Positions 35,801 to 48,076 of a DNA stretch of 64,000 bases are shown one piece after another. Within the stretch, counting starts at the first letter, position 1. Every line of letters starts with the position of its first letter. The DNA is from Tetracentron sinense (lineage: Eukaryota > Streptophyta > Magnoliopsida > Trochodendrales > Trochodendraceae), in assembly GCA_015143295.1 (NCBI GenBank), contig CM026563.1, positions 930,001 through 994,000 of the forward strand, in the 5' to 3' direction. The notes below the pieces were generated by a model. The model had not been told where the DNA came from and searched no databases. It was given only the letters and a program-made list of their open reading frames with translations. Position numbers and translations under genes: made by a program.

Positions 35801-37099
35801 CACGTGAAGAAACTCTGTAGAAGGCCACCAGACAAGAAAGAAAAATACTTCAGATAAGAGGAAACAAGTAGTGTAGTTGGCTAGGAAAACTATAATCTCT
35901 TGATATACACATAAAAATAAATAAAGGCAGATAGACCATAGTTCTATACATTCCAAATTCTATAACTTGAATTGCATTGGAAACAAAAGGGAACAAAAAA
36001 ACATAGAAAAGTGGAGTGCCAATTATCCATCAAGTTAGAAGATAAAAAGCTAAAAAGATATTCATCAGTATGAACTACATGTGAAAAGCCAGAAAGGGTT
36101 GGTGTCGAAAGTGTCTAAAGACAGAAAGGGTTGGTGTCAAAAGTATCTCTGTTATAATAATTACAAAGCAGCAGACCGATTTACCCTTATATGATGATAA
36201 AATAGAAGGTGCCATAATTAGACGCTACTTCTCAGTTCTATCACTTCCCCTCAAGTTATCTTCTTCTTTTTCTTTCTTCATTTTTTTTTTCTTGAATTCC
36301 ATATTCAACTCTCACCGTTTTGACAGGTACGAGATTCCATATGGCAAAATGCAATAATCCCAATAAATTTTAGAGAAAAACCACCATTTGGCTGTTTTGG
36401 GATCATTAGCACTATCCAAAAATCCTGAATATGCACAATGCAGTTGACACGAATTGGGGAAAAAAAGTGCCAACTGCCTTTTGTGGCACATCAAAAGGGC
36501 CCTAATAATCTCTGTTTCATGTTTGATGCTTCCTATAATCATTAAACCACCCATATATAATGGTGAAATGCAGACACTACATCAAGAAATTGTACAAAAA
36601 ATTCTTGAAAAAAAAGAGGGGGGATTAATCAAATTCCAATTGCGCAATCAAACAACCCCATTCTCGAAATAATTACATGTTGATGTAAATCAAATTATAC
36701 CAAGCAGCACTGTGGGCTGTAAAGAAATGTAACAAAAACAGAAATTATAATAAACCTCCCAAAACAAACTCTTTATAAGTGATAGAATGAGAAATAGAGG
36801 AGTCGTACCTATAACTCTCCAGGGAGCTCCATCTACTTCAATATTGGAACCTACCTTAATATCATTGCTAGTAAAAGCGAAAATTCCTGTACCCAAAAAA
36901 AAATCAGATGAAAGAAAATGCAAACTATATGGAAAGATGAACAAATAAATACAATGGAAGATTTACTTGGAAATCTAGAACGGAGGGGCATTCCGGGAAA
37001 ACCCTTCATTGGAAAAACAGAAGGTCTTGGTGAGAAAGAAAGTGAGGAAGGACGGAAGCAAGAGCTCGAAGATAGATTGAAGGTTCCCATTCCCGCCAT
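29833..37099 (-). CDS. EFP: Plastid elongation factor P
   Basis: EF-P binds the ribosome between the P and E sites and relieves stalling at consecutive prolines; this form acts in the chloroplast. Seven exons join in frame: 36967-37099, 36809-36886, 35708-35814, 34120-34197, 31022-31123, 30603-30684 and 29833-29951, giving 232 residues. The first about 45 residues are Ser/Arg/Phe-rich, a transit peptide. The KOW-like domain I follows ([20 protein letters not shown], then [17 protein letters not shown]). Lys79 in PGKG occupies the tip that bacterial enzymes modify. The OB-fold domains II and III follow ([13 protein letters not shown], then [16 protein letters not shown], then [12 protein letters not shown], then [20 protein letters not shown]), with stop at 29833. 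Every domain is full length and no break is seen. Intron 4 (31124-34119) is filled with transposons. Confidence 0.96.
31254..32131. mobile_element. MITE-like element in EF-P intron 4, copy 1
   Basis: The left end CATGGTTTAAAATTTCAGTA is the inverse of the right end (TACCGATATTTTGAATTATG is its diverged partner). A perfect 8-bp duplication, CTTCCAAT, flanks it (31246-31253 and 32132-32139). CCGATA(T/C)GTATCCTGTTT lies inside both ends. It is 878 bp, AT-rich and non-coding. An 8-bp duplication fits hAT elements, though the termini are not classic hAT. Confidence 0.7.
32231..33929. mobile_element. MITE-like element in EF-P intron 4, copy 2
   Basis: The left end CATGGTTTAAAATTTCGCGA and the right end CCAATATTTTGAACCATA are inverted. 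A perfect 8-bp duplication, AATGTAAT, occurs at 32223-32230 and 33930-33937. It is the same family as 31254-32131 but twice as long because it contains the LINE fragment at 32916-33420. Confidence 0.7.
32916..33420 (-). pseudogene. LINE fragment, zinc-binding RT C-terminus
   Basis: On the minus strand, [20 protein letters not shown] matches the zf-RVT Cys/His motif found after reverse transcriptase in plant LINEs. Downstream are [15 protein letters not shown] and a helical C-terminal part. Frames are interrupted by stops. Only this C-terminal part of a LINE is present. Confidence 0.65.
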
Positions 37100-37252
37100 G
37101 GTAGATGTCTGAAATCTTCCTCAAAAAGTTTCCCACGATTTTCGAACACCATCGACTCCAACCTGATAAGGAGTGCTTTTTATTGCCGTAAAACTAACAC
37201 ACAGGGCACATACGTGTGAATTCGACTCTCGCACGTATAATCTGTTTCTTGC

Positions 37253-37607
37253 GAGATCGAATCACAGGCTCACAGCCCATCGCGATTGAATTCAGGGAGA
37301 GTTCAATTGCACCCACATGCCATCACGTATCCCCCTATTAACCATGGTTAAGATTTTCTAGCCTCAGTATTCAATAATCTAACCTTAGTTTTCTTTTTTA
37401 ATATTAAAAAATATATTTAACTTTAGTTTTTATTTTTGAACTATTGAAATTAATATTTTTTTTCAAAAAAACTAAGGTTATATTATTAGATACTAAGGAT
37501 TAGAGAATCTTAATCACAATTAATAAAGGTTAAATGAGACACATGTTGACATGTGGGAGCAATTACACTTTTCCTGAAGTAAATCGCGATCCGCTGTGAT
37601 TCGATCT
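37253..37607. mobile_element. Mutator-type MITE with 9-10-bp target duplication
   Basis: The left end GAGATCGAATCACAGG, then CCCATCGCGATTGAATTC is mirrored by AAATCGCGATCCGCTGTGAT then TCGATCT. TGTTTCTTGC occurs intact on both sides (37243-37252 and 37608-37617). It is the same family as 20992-21296. Confidence 0.85.
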
Positions 37608-37612
37608 TGTTT

Positions 37613-37846
37613 CTTGCTCAGGTCGGGCGTTTGAAATGCGTTTATGTCAGCTATTTCGGCCCACCAAATGCAAAACCGAAAATTTGAAATTTTCATTTTT
37701 AAAAAATATATTTTTACAATATTTGTTTCAAAATTTTGAAAATCTCAGACGAAATAATATTCTTTAAATTTTAATATATTTATATAAATATTATTGTTTT
37801 ATTTTTTAAAATAGAATTTAAAACTTCTGAAAATTGTGAAATTTTG

Positions 37847-37878
<32 letters not shown>

Positions 37879-39110
37879 AAATGTTCAAAATACTTCAATA
37901 TATCTCGCTATTTTATTAAACAAATAATCTAAAAATTAATTTTTGAATTTGGACCAAAATTTCAGTCAGAACGACGGAATCCATCAAAAACAAAATTATT
38001 AGACATTTCAATTTCATAAATTGAGAACGAAACCGAAGTTCTACGAAATTGAAAAGACATTTCGAACCTTGCTTGGGTCAAAACCAATTCAAGAGGCAAG
38101 AGACCTTATGTCTCTTTGCATTGGCCCGTTATATGGACTCAGACCAAAACGAGCCTAGCTAAGCCCATTATATGTTTGGGCCAGCCAAAGGCAAAGCTAG
38201 GCCCGAGCACAAGCCCGTGATCCCAAGACTTACGTGTTAGCACGCGTGTGCTACCAACTCTTTAGGACTATACTGGTATAAGATCAACGGTTAATTAATT
38301 ATCAACTATGTAAAAATCTCGTTTATAGAAAACCTCTTCATCCAATTGGTATTTGTATGTGATGTGATGATATGTCAAATGCAAAAAAAACATCTTAACC
38401 TACCAAAAAAAAAAATTGCAACATATTAAGCCCCAAGTCCAAGACATTTAATTACAGGGTACCCAGCTTCATTAGTACACCCTAAAACCCAGCCCAAAGT
38501 GTTGTCCAAGCCCATTGGGCCAATTTTTTTACTAGAAATTTGAATGTAGACCACTCTGTGTGGAGCTACATACCAATTAACACAATTGCTTATAAGGGCG
38601 GTATTGAGATCAAGTCCAACAAAAAAATAATCTTTTGGTGATGTAGCAAGTGCATCAACCCACAGGATCTCACACAACCATTAGGATTTGGACCAATAAA
38701 AATATGACAAGTCTCTTATGCTTTTCTAATATATTATTTGAGTAAGCATAAGCCTTCGAATTATTAGAAAATGATGGAATCTATAATTTTTAAAAATAAA
38801 TGTCACATATTGTGGATCCAATTTGTTGGTATCCATTATAGCTAGCAAGGTCATATCCAAGGGCTTCGTGCGGGCAAGTGATAATTGATCTAAAATATTA
38901 TTAATTGCTGATGAATTTTATGAAAAATAATTAAGTGGGTACAAAATGTTATGGTTCTATAAGGGTTTCAACCCTCATCTTTTTCTTTTTGTTTTTTAGC
39001 TATCAGATTTCATACTCACTGTTTAGGGGCAACTACCCATTGCCTCATAGTTGTCATTTAAATAATTAAATATTATAAAATATATAATTTTTCTTAAAAA
39101 GTTAAAGGGA
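37613..39110. other. AT-rich spacer
   Basis: No gene is recognised. It includes a (GA)n microsatellite at about 37853-37878. Open frames here look like chance. Confidence 0.45.
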
Positions 39111-39249
39111 GCAGCTCCCCCCTTTATATTGGCGATCGATCTCCCTTGTAGAAATTGGAACAAATCTAACACTCTCCACCTTGGTTTCAATTCTGCTATG
39201 CCTCCGGTGAAAGATAACTGCATCTCCAAAGATTCTTTCACACCCTCCC

Positions 39250-40017
39250 TCAAGGGTGTGGACTTCCATCTATCTCATTGAATGTTGACCAGTTTAAGTA
39301 ATGCTTAAACTTGGATATAGTGACTGACTTTGTCATCATATCTAAAGCGTTCTCACTTGTGTGAATCTTCTCCAAGAAAATCTCATTTTCAGATATCGCA
39401 TCTCTAATGAAGGGGAAGCGCACATCAAATATGTTTTGTTCTTGAATGGTAACTTGATTTTTCGCCAGATGTATAGCACTCTGACTGTCACAGTGAAGAA
39501 TCATCTTCTCCTGCTTTACTCCCAATTCACCAACCAGACTTCTCAACCATATAACTTCCTTGGTTGCTTCTGAAGCTGCCATGTATTCAGCCTCGTTCGT
39601 TGACAATGCTGTAGTAGGCTGCAATATGGATCTACAATAAATTGATCCTCCACCCAGTGTAAACAAGTACCCTGTAGTATACCTCCTCTTGTCTAAGTCC
39701 CCAACATAATCGGAATCGACATACCCAACTATCTCACAATTGTCATTCTTGTCAAACAAGACTTCGACATCAATAGTACCCTTCAAGTACCTCAAAATCC
39801 ACTTCATTTCTTGCCAGTGCTCTTTTCCAAGATTTTCTATATACCTACTAACAACATTGACACCTTGTGAGATGTTAGGTCTAGTGCAAATCATGACATA
39901 CATCAAGCTGCCTACGACACTTGCATACGAAAATTTACCCATCTCTTCCTTCTCTTTATCTGTCATTGGACATAAATGTGATGATAATTTGAAATGTGTC
40001 ATCAATGGAATGCTCAC
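39250..40017 (-). pseudogene. Copia A reverse transcriptase end and RNase H
   Basis: A 255-codon open part of the element A polyprotein. It has SLMYVMICTRPNIS (end of the RT domain) and WILRYLKGT, and RNase H features YVDSDY and ALSTNEAEYMAASEA followed by ILHCDSQSAIHLAKN. The tail changes frame near QVTIQEQNIFDVRF, where copy B reads QVYHSRTNHIDVCF, so it is damaged there. Confidence 0.8.
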
Positions 40018-43000
40018 CGGTTTTGCATCTTACATATTGAACTTTAAGATGACCCTCCTTATGTACTTCCCTTAGGATAGAGATAGTCTTCCCAATTTCC
40101 TAACTCTTTGAATTTCCATGCCTAGAATCACATTTACTGCACTTAGGTCTTTCATCTTAAACTCAATACTGAGTTGCTTCTTCAATACCTTCACTTCTGA
40201 CATTCTTTTGACAGCAATTAACATGTCATCCATATAGTGTGCTAAGTATATGAAGGTATTATCTCTAAGTTTTCTGAATTAGAGACAGTGGTTATACTCA
40301 CTTTTGGAATACCCATTCTTCAGCATGAATGAGTCAAACCGTTTGTACCATTGTCTGGGTGACTGCTTCAGACCATACAGAGACCTGTTCGGTTTGTAGA
40401 CCTGATATGTTTTTTCCCTCATCTGAAATCCCTTTAGCTGTCGCATGTATATTTCTTCATCTAGCTCTCTGTATAAGAAAATTGTCTTCATATCCATCTG
40501 TTCAAGCTCCGGGTCTTACATAGCTACTATCAACAACATTGTTCTAATAGAGGTATGCTTTACAACTAGTAAGAAGATTTCATTAAAGTCTATTCATTAT
40601 CTTTGTACAAAACCCTTTACAACCAGTCTTGCCTTTAACTTTACTTCGCAGCTTTCAATTGCAGGTTCCTTCTTTCTGAAAATCTACTTGCAACCAATGA
40701 CTTTCTTCCCTTTAGGCAGTTCTACAAGATCCCAAATCTGGTTCTTGTGAAGTGATTTCATCTCTTCATCAATAACCTTCTCCCACTTTCTATGATCATC
40801 ATCTGACACCGCTTCCTTAAAGTTGGATGGCTCCTCATTCTTAATCATGAGAGCAAAAGCTATCATGTCAGTGTCATCATCATATCTTCTGGGTGCTTTT
40901 CGAACCCGTTATGATCTCCGTGACTGTGGCTGTTAGTCGACTCTCTCGACCTGAGATGGTTCTTCATCACTTTCATCTAATTCAGATCTATCCAGTTCCA
41001 CCTGAACTAAATGCTCACTTCTGCCGGTTGCATCATCACAGCGGTCTCATCAAAGACTACATCCCTTCTCACAACAATCTTCCTTGATTCAGGATTCCAT
41101 AACCTATAGCTTTTAACTTCTTTCTGGAAACCCAGAAAAATACACTTCCTTGATTTTGCATCAAGCTTACTCCTCAGATCACCATGCATATCTGCATATG
41201 CTGAACAACAAAAAATTCTTAACATAGAATAATCATAGGGTTTACCTAACCAAACCTTTTCTGGTGTCCTCAGATCTAAAACTTTGGATGGTGATCTGTT
41301 TATCAGAAAACTTATTGTGATGATTGCTTCTGCTCCAAAAGTCTTTCTTCAATCCAGCACTGATCCTCATACTCTGAGCTTTCTCTATGAGTGTTCTGTT
41401 CATTCGTTCTGCCACTCCATTCTGTTGTGGAGTTTTGAGTGTGGTGAAGTTTCGAGCAATACCTTCATCTGTACAGAATTTAGTGAATTCTGCAGATGTA
41501 TATTCTCCTCCATTATCTGACCTCAGACACTTCACCTATTTTCCTGTCTGCTTTTCAACCCTGGCTTTCCACTGCTTGAAAATACCAAAAAATCATATTT
41601 TTTCTTCATGTAGTACAACCAAACTTTTATTGAGAAATCATCTATAAATGTCACATAATATAGAGATCCCGATAGTGACTTCACAGGGGCTGGCCCCCAC
41701 ACATTTGAATGAACATACTTTAAAATTCCCTCGCTGCGGTGTGAAGAGGTCTTGAACCTCACCCTAGACTACTTCCCGAATACACAGTACTCACAGAACT
41801 ATAGCTTGCATGTTTTGATGTCTTTTAAGAGCTTTCTACTATGAAACTCCATTAAGGCCCTCTCGCTCATGTGACCCAGTCTTTTGTGCCATAGTTTGGT
41901 CTCATCGTCCCCTTCTGATAAACCAATCGCGGCTCCACTTGTTACAGTATTCCCTATCATAGTGTATAGGGTTCCCAGTCCTTATACCCTTCAAGATAAC
42001 AATGGCTCCCTTGATTACCATTAGAGCTCCGCCTGAAGCTATGTATTTATACTCATAGGCTTCCATCATACCCAAATAAATCAAATTCTTTTTTAGGTCT
42101 GGTATATGCCTAACATCAGTTAGGATTCGAATAACACCATCGAACATCTTTATTCTGACATAACCTATCCTTACTGTCTTACAAACTGCATTATTCTCCA
42201 TCAAAACTATACCCCGATCATAGGTTTTATATGTGTCAAACCAATTTCTATTTAGACACATATGATATGAACACGCGAAATCTAAAATCCAATAGTCAAA
42301 GTAGGTTTCCTTACTTGTATGGGTGCAAAAGGAATCCCCGTCGCTACTTTCTTCCGAAGCTGCATTAGCTTGGTCTGAGGCTTTCCCTTTCTCCATTTCT
42401 GGGTCCTTTTCTTGTTCCTCCTTTAGGATTCTGCAGTATTTCTTAATGTGACTATATTTTTGCAATGGTGACATTAAGGCCGAGTCATTCCAGACTTTGA
42501 TTTCGACCTTCTTCTTCTTTGTTCTTTGTTATTTCTCATTTTTTTTCACTTCCTCTAATAAACAAACCCTCAACCTAAGAATTTTCCTCTTCCTGATTTT
42601 TTTTTCTCAAATCGTTTGAGAGTATGGTTGCTATTGTGTCTTCTAACTTTATATAATCATTCCCATAGAGTAGGGTTGTAACGAGATGCTTATAAGAAGG
42701 CAGAAGTGAAAAGAGAAGTTGTAGGGCATGATCTTCATCGATGACCTTCTCATCAATGCTTGCTAGGTCATTGAATCTGTTGAGAGCATTGATGTGCTTT
42801 GTGAGATCCTCACCTTCCTTCATCTTGGTAGTATGAAGTTTTTTGCTTTAGGAATAGCCTATTTGACAACGATTTTGTCATATATAGGCACGCAAGCTTC
42901 ATCCAAAGTTTCGGTGCTGATCCTCATTGACCACGTAATAGAGAACGTTGTCAAATAAGCTTAACCTAATGGTGCTCGTCGCCTTCAATTTAAGATCTTC

Positions 43001-43182
43001 CAAATCTTCATTGGATATTGACTCCGGTTTTTTTTTCTTTACATTTTAGGGTTTTGTGTAAACCTTGTTGAATCAATAGATCTTTCACCCAACTCTGTCA
43101 AAATCTGAAGTTGCCCTTCCCATCGAATTTTGCAACATCGAACTTGGCGCTGAAACTCTTTTCGATGTCATTGCTTCGAATC

Positions 43183-43203
43183 TAACCTGGCTCTGATACC
43201 AAT
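43183..43203 (-). promoter_or_regulatory. Primer-binding site of copia A
   Basis: The minus strand reads TTGGTATCAGAGCCAGG two bases after the LTR end. It is complementary to the 3' end of initiator tRNA-Met, the usual primer of Ty1-copia elements. Element B has a diverged version (TTGATATTAGAGCCAGG) near 48465-48482. Confidence 0.8.
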
Positions 43204-43258
43204 TTGTGGTGAAAAAATATTTAAAGAATGCAAAAGGAAACACACAAGAACACACAAA

Positions 43259-44052
43259 TGTGAGGTAGTTGGGTATGTCGATTCTGATTATGCCAGGGAC
43301 TTAGATAAGAGGAGGTCTACAACTTGTTTACACTGGGTGTGGAGGACCAATTTGTTGGAGATCCATGTTGCAGTCTACTACAGCATTATCAACGACTGTG
43401 ACTGAATACATGGCAGCTCCAGAAGCAACTAAGGAAGCTATATGGTTAAGAAGTCTGGTTGGTGAACTGGGAGTAAAGTAGGAGAAGATGATTCTTCATT
43501 GTGACAGTCAAAATGCTATACAATTGACGAAGAATCAAGTTTACCATTCAAGAACGAAGCATATTGATGTTCACTTCTACTTCATTAGAGATGCAATATC
43601 TGAGAAGGAGATTTTGTTGGAGAAGATTCACATAAGTGAGAACCCTTCAGATGTGATGATAAAGCCAGTCACTATATCAAAGTTTAAGCATTGCTTGAAC
43701 TTGGTCAACATTCGATGAGATATATGGAAGTCTACACCCTTGAGGGAGGGTGTGAAGGCATCTCTGGAGATGCAGTTATCCTTCACCGAGGCAGAGCAAA
43801 ATTGAAGCAAATGTGGAGAGTGTTAGATTTGTTCTAATTTCTGCAAAGGAGATCGATCGCCAGTATTAGAGATCGATCGCCCTCTTGTGCGATCGATTGC
43901 CCAAAGCGTAGAGTTTCCGTATTTTTAATAATTTCCAATTTTTTCCTTATTTAAGACCCTCTTTAAACTAGGGTTTCTTCAGGGGAGTTTATAGAACTGA
44001 AGCCAAACTTTTCTTTGAGAGAGAGAGAGGGTTTGAGAGGTTGAGGAACCAT
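43259..44052 (+). mobile_element. Inverted fragment of a third copia copy: RNase H end plus part of an LTR
   Basis: On the plus strand this begins inside RNase H (VVGYVDSDYARDLDKRR) with frameshifts, continues through ILHCDSQNAIQLTKNQVYHS at 43488-43718, a polypurine tract (ATGTGGAGAG) and an LTR starting TGTTAGATTTG at 43821. The LTR stops at 44052, right where the element B LTR begins, so it is truncated to 232 bp. It lies in the opposite orientation to both neighbours. Confidence 0.8.
43851..43907 (+). repeat. 20-bp tandem repeat in the inverted LTR (3 units)
   Basis: GATCGATCGCC starts at 43851, 43871 and (as GATCGATTGCC) 43891, an exact 20-bp period. Confidence 0.9.
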
Positions 44053-44437
44053 TGTGGTGAAAAGATACCTAAAGAATGCAAACAAAAACACACAAAGAAC
44101 ACAAGATATACGTGGTTCACCCAACTGTGCTACGTCCATGGAGAGATCTCTTCTTCACTAATTATTAATAGCAAAGAGCTACAATGGTTCCTCAACCTCT
44201 CAAACCCTCTCTCTCTCTCAAAGAAAAATTTGACTTTAGTTCTATAAACTCCCTTTATCAAACCCTAGTTCAAAGAAGGCTTTAAATAAGGAAAAACTCT
44301 GAAAATTGAAAATTTGCGAAAAAAATAACGCTTCGGGTGATAGATTTCCCAATGGGGCGATCGATCACCACTACTGGCGATTGATCCCCCATCTTGGGCG
44401 ATCGATCGCCCATTGCTGAAATAGAGCAAATCTAAAA
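44053..44437 (-). repeat. LTR of copia B, promoter-distal copy
   Basis: It starts TGTGGTGAAAAGATACC and ends CAAATCTAAAA on the plus strand. It carries four units of the 20-bp GGGCGATCGATCGCC repeat at 44335-44412 and a CT-rich run near 44208-44220. Confidence 0.85.
44335..44412 (-). repeat. 20-bp tandem repeat in the copia B left LTR (4 units)
   Basis: Units start at about 44335, 44355, 44376 and 44396. Each contains a version of GGGCGATCGATCGCC, a near-perfect palindrome. Confidence 0.85.
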
Positions 44438-44540
44438 CTCTCCACCTTGGCTTCAATTATGCTCTGCCTCAGGTGAAGGATAACTGCATCTCCAAAGATG
44501 TCTTCACACCCTTCCTCAAGGATGTGGACTTCCATCTACC

Positions 44541-45284
44541 TCATTGAATGTTAACCAAGTCCAAGCAATGCTTAAACTTGGAAATGGTAACATGCTTTGT
44601 CATTATATCTGAAGGGTTCTCACTTGTGTGAATCTTCTCCAACAAAATCTTCTTCTCAGATATCGCATCTTTAATGAAATGGAAGCACACATCAATGTGG
44701 TTCGTTCTTGAATGGTAAACTTGATTCTTCGCCAAATGTATAACACTCTGAATGTCATAGTGAAGAATCATCTTCTCCTGCTTTACTCCCAATTCACCAA
44801 CCAGACTTCTCAACCATATAACTTCATTGGTTGCTTCTGAAGCTGCCATGTATTCAGCCTCGTTCGTTGACAATGCTGTAGTAGACTGCAATATGGATCT
44901 ACAATAAATTGATCCTCCACCCAGTGTAAACAAGTACCCTGTAGTATACCTCCTCTTGTCTAAGTCCCCAACATAATCGGAATCGACATACCCAACTACC
45001 TCACAATTGTCATTCTTGTCAAACAAGACTTCGACATCAATAGTATCCTTCAAGTACCTCAAAATCCACTTCATTTCTTGCCAGTGCTCTTTTCCAAGAT
45101 TTTCTATATACCTACTAATAACATTGACAACTTGTGAGATGTCAGGTCTAGTGCAAACCATGACATACATCAAGCTGCCCACGGCACTTGCATACAGAAA
45201 TTTTGCCATCTCTTCCTTCTCTTCATCTGTCACTGGACATAACTGAGATGATAACCTGAAATGTGCTGCTAATGGAGTATTCAC
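44541..45284 (-). pseudogene. Copia B reverse transcriptase end and RNase H
   Basis: An intact 247-codon part of the polyprotein, closely similar to 39250-40017 in element A. It keeps YVDSDYVGDLDKRR, NEAEYMAASEATNEVIWLRS and a C-terminal KFKHCLDLVNI. The upstream frame break at about 45290 separates it from the RT part. Confidence 0.8.
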
Positions 45285-45296
45285 CAGTTTTGCATC

Positions 45297-46556
45297 TTAT
45301 ATATTGAACCATGCAAGAACCCTCCTTATGTACTTCCCTTGGGATAGAGATAGTCTTCTCAATTTCCTATCTCTCTGAATTTCCATGCCGAGAATCACCT
45401 TTGCTGCACCTAGGTCTTTCATCTCAAACTCGCTACTGAGTTGTTTCTTCAATATCTTCAATTCTGACATGCTTTTGACAGTAATTAACATGTCATCCAC
45501 ATAGAGTGGTAAGTATATGAATAAACTATCTCTAAGTTTTATGAAATAGAGACAGTGGTCATACTCACTTCTGGAATACCCATTATTCAACATGAATGAG
45601 TCAAACCGCTCGTACCATTGCCTGGGTGACTGCTTCAGACCATACAGAGACCTCTTCAGTTTGTAGACTTGATTTGCTTTTCCCCTCATCTGAAATCCCT
45701 TTGGCTGTCGCATGTATATATCTTCATTTAGCTCTCCATGTAAGAAAGTTGTTTTCACATCCATCTGTTCATACTCCAGGTCTTGCATAGCTACTATCAA
45801 AAACATTGTTCTGATAGAGGTATGCTTTACAACTGGTGAGAAGATTTCATTGAAATCTATTCATTCTCTTTATGTAAAACCCTTTGCTACTAGTCTTGCC
45901 TTGAACTTTACTTCACTGCTTTCAGTGGTAGGTTCCTTCTTTATGAAAATTCACTTGCAGCCAATGACTTTTTTCCCTTTAGGCAGTTCTACAAGATCCC
46001 AAGTCTGGTTCTTGTGAAGTGATTTCATCACTTCATTCATAGCCTTCTCCCACTTTCTATGATCACCATCTGACATCGCTTCCTTTAAGCTAGATGACTC
46101 CCTATTCTCAGTCATGAGAGCAAAAGCTACCATATTTGTGTCATTGTCATATCTTCTGGGTGTTTTTCGAACCCATTGTGATCTCCGTGGCTGTTGGTCG
46201 ACTCTTTCGACCTGAGGTGGTTCTTCATCACTTTCATTTGATTCAGATCTATCCAACTCTACCTGAACTGAATGCTCACTACTACTGGTTGCATCATCAC
46301 AATGTTCCTCATTTTTTATCATGACAATCTCATCAAAGACTACATCCCTTCTCACAACAATCTTCCTTGATTCAGGATTCCATAACCTGTAGCCTTTAAC
46401 TTCTTTCTGGAAACCCAGAAAAATACACTTCCTTGATTTTGCATCAAGCTTACTCCTCAGATCACCATGCACATCTGCATATGCTGAACAACAAAAAATT
46501 CTTAACATAGAATAATCATAGGGTTTACCTAACCAAACCTTTTTTGGTGTCCTCAT
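45297..46556 (-). pseudogene. Copia B integrase end and reverse transcriptase, two open parts
   Basis: 45951-46556 encodes the end of integrase (LRIFCCSAYADVHGD, then KSRKCIFLGFQKEVKGYRLW) and the start of the RT region (NQTWDLVELPKGKKVIGCK). 45297-45806 encodes the RT core (DVKTTFLHGELNEDIYM, then KRSLYGLKQSPRQWY, then the catalytic YVDDM). A stop separates them. Confidence 0.8.
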
Positions 46557-48076
46557 ATCTAAAACTTTAGATGGTGATTTGTTTATCAGAAAACTTGTTG
46601 TGATGATTGCTTCTGCCCCAGAAGTCTTTTTTCAATCCAGCACTGATCCTCATACTCTGAGCTTTCTCTATGAGTGTTTAGTTCATTCGCTCTACCACTC
46701 CATTATGTTGTGGAGTTTTGAGTGTGGTGACGTTTCGAGCAATACCTTCATCTGTACAGAATTTAGTGAATTCTGCAGATGTATATTCTCCTCCATTATC
46801 TGACCTCAGACACTTCACCTATTTTCCTGTCTGCTTTTCAACCCTGGCTTTCCACTGCTTGAAAATACCAAAAACATCGTATTTTTTCTTCATGTAGTAT
46901 ACCCAAACTTTTCTCGAAAAATCATCTATAAATGTCACATAATATATAGATCCCGACAGTGACTTCACAGGGGCTGACCCTCACACATCTGAATGAACAT
47001 ACTCTAGAATTCCTTCACTGTGGTATGAAGAGGTCTTGAATCTCACCCTCGATTGCTTCCCAAATACACAGTGCTCACAGAATTGTAGCTTGTAGGTTTT
47101 GATGCCTTTTAAGAGCTTTCTACTATGAAGCTCCATTAAGGTCCTCTCGCTCATATGACCCAGTCTCCTGGGCCATATTTTGGTCTCATCATCCCCTTCT
47201 GATAGACCAATCGGGTCTCCACCTGTTACGGTATTCCCTATCATCTTGTGTAGGGTTCTAGTCCTTATACCCTATAGGATAACAAGGGCTCCCTTGATTA
47301 CCTTTAGAGCTCCACCTGAAGTTATGCATTAACACCTAGCGGCTTCCATCGTACCCAAGGAAATCAAATTCTTTTTCAGGTCCAGTACATGCCTAACATC
47401 AGCTAGGGTTCGAATAACACCATCGAACATCTTTATTTTGACAGTATCTATCCCTAATGTCTTACAAACTGTTATCATTCCCCATCAAAACTATATCCCC
47501 ATCATAGGTTTTATATGTGTCAAACCAATTTCTATTTGGACACATATGATATGAACACGCAGAATCTAAAATCCAAGAGTTAAAGTAGGTTTCCTTACTT
47601 GTATGGGTGCAAATGGCGTCGCCGTCGCTACTTTCTTCCAAAACTGCATTAGCTTGGTCTGAGGCTTTCCCTTTCCCTATTTCTGGTTCCTTTTCTTATT
47701 CATCCTTTAGAATTCTGCAGTATTTTTTAATGTGACCATATTTTTCCAATGGTGACATTGAGGCCGAGTCCTTTATGAGTATTTTCCTCTTTCTGATTTT
47801 TCTTTCTCAAATCGTTTGAGAGTAGGGTTGCTACTGTATCTTCTAACTCTATAGAATCATTCCCATAGAGTAGGATTAAAACAAGATGCTCATAAGAGGG
47901 CAAAAGTGAAAGGAGAAGTTGTTAGATATGATCTTCATCGTTGACCTTCTCATCAATACTTGCTAGGTCATTGACTATTCTGTTGAGAGTATTTATGTGC
48001 TCTGTGAGATCCCCACCTTCTTTCATCTTGGTAGTATGAAGTTTCTGCTTTAGGAATCGTCTCTCTGATAACGATT

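Larger units (their letters stand above)
39121..43258 (-). mobile_element. Ty1-copia element A, degenerate
   Basis: The left end is a 51-bp LTR remnant (39121-39171, ending CAAATCTAACA). Leftward along the minus strand the parts run in copia order. The gag remnant lies at 42480-43170. A zinc-knuckle remnant (SHIKKYC) and the protease/linker lie at 41902-42474, with FDYWILDFACSYHMC at the protease site. Integrase (41242-41762, ENGVAERMNRTLIEKAQ-like core with DNGGEY) and reverse transcriptase (about 40279-40866) follow, then RNase H (39250-40017, with YVDSDYVGDLDKRR and AEYMAASEA). The primer-binding site is TTGGTATCAGAGCCAGG (43183-43203), matching initiator tRNA-Met. A 54-bp LTR piece (43205-43258) ends it. 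Several stops and frameshifts break the polyprotein. Confidence 0.88.

Noticed and set aside
38426-38677. 83-codon minus-strand frame next to copia A
   Set aside because: No family recognised; it lies in AT-rich spacer without supporting exons.
39131-39144. CRISPR-like or operator array suggested by GCGATCGATCGC repeats
   Set aside because: The repeats sit at one fixed place in the LTRs of a retrotransposon family in a plant genome; they are LTR tandem repeats.
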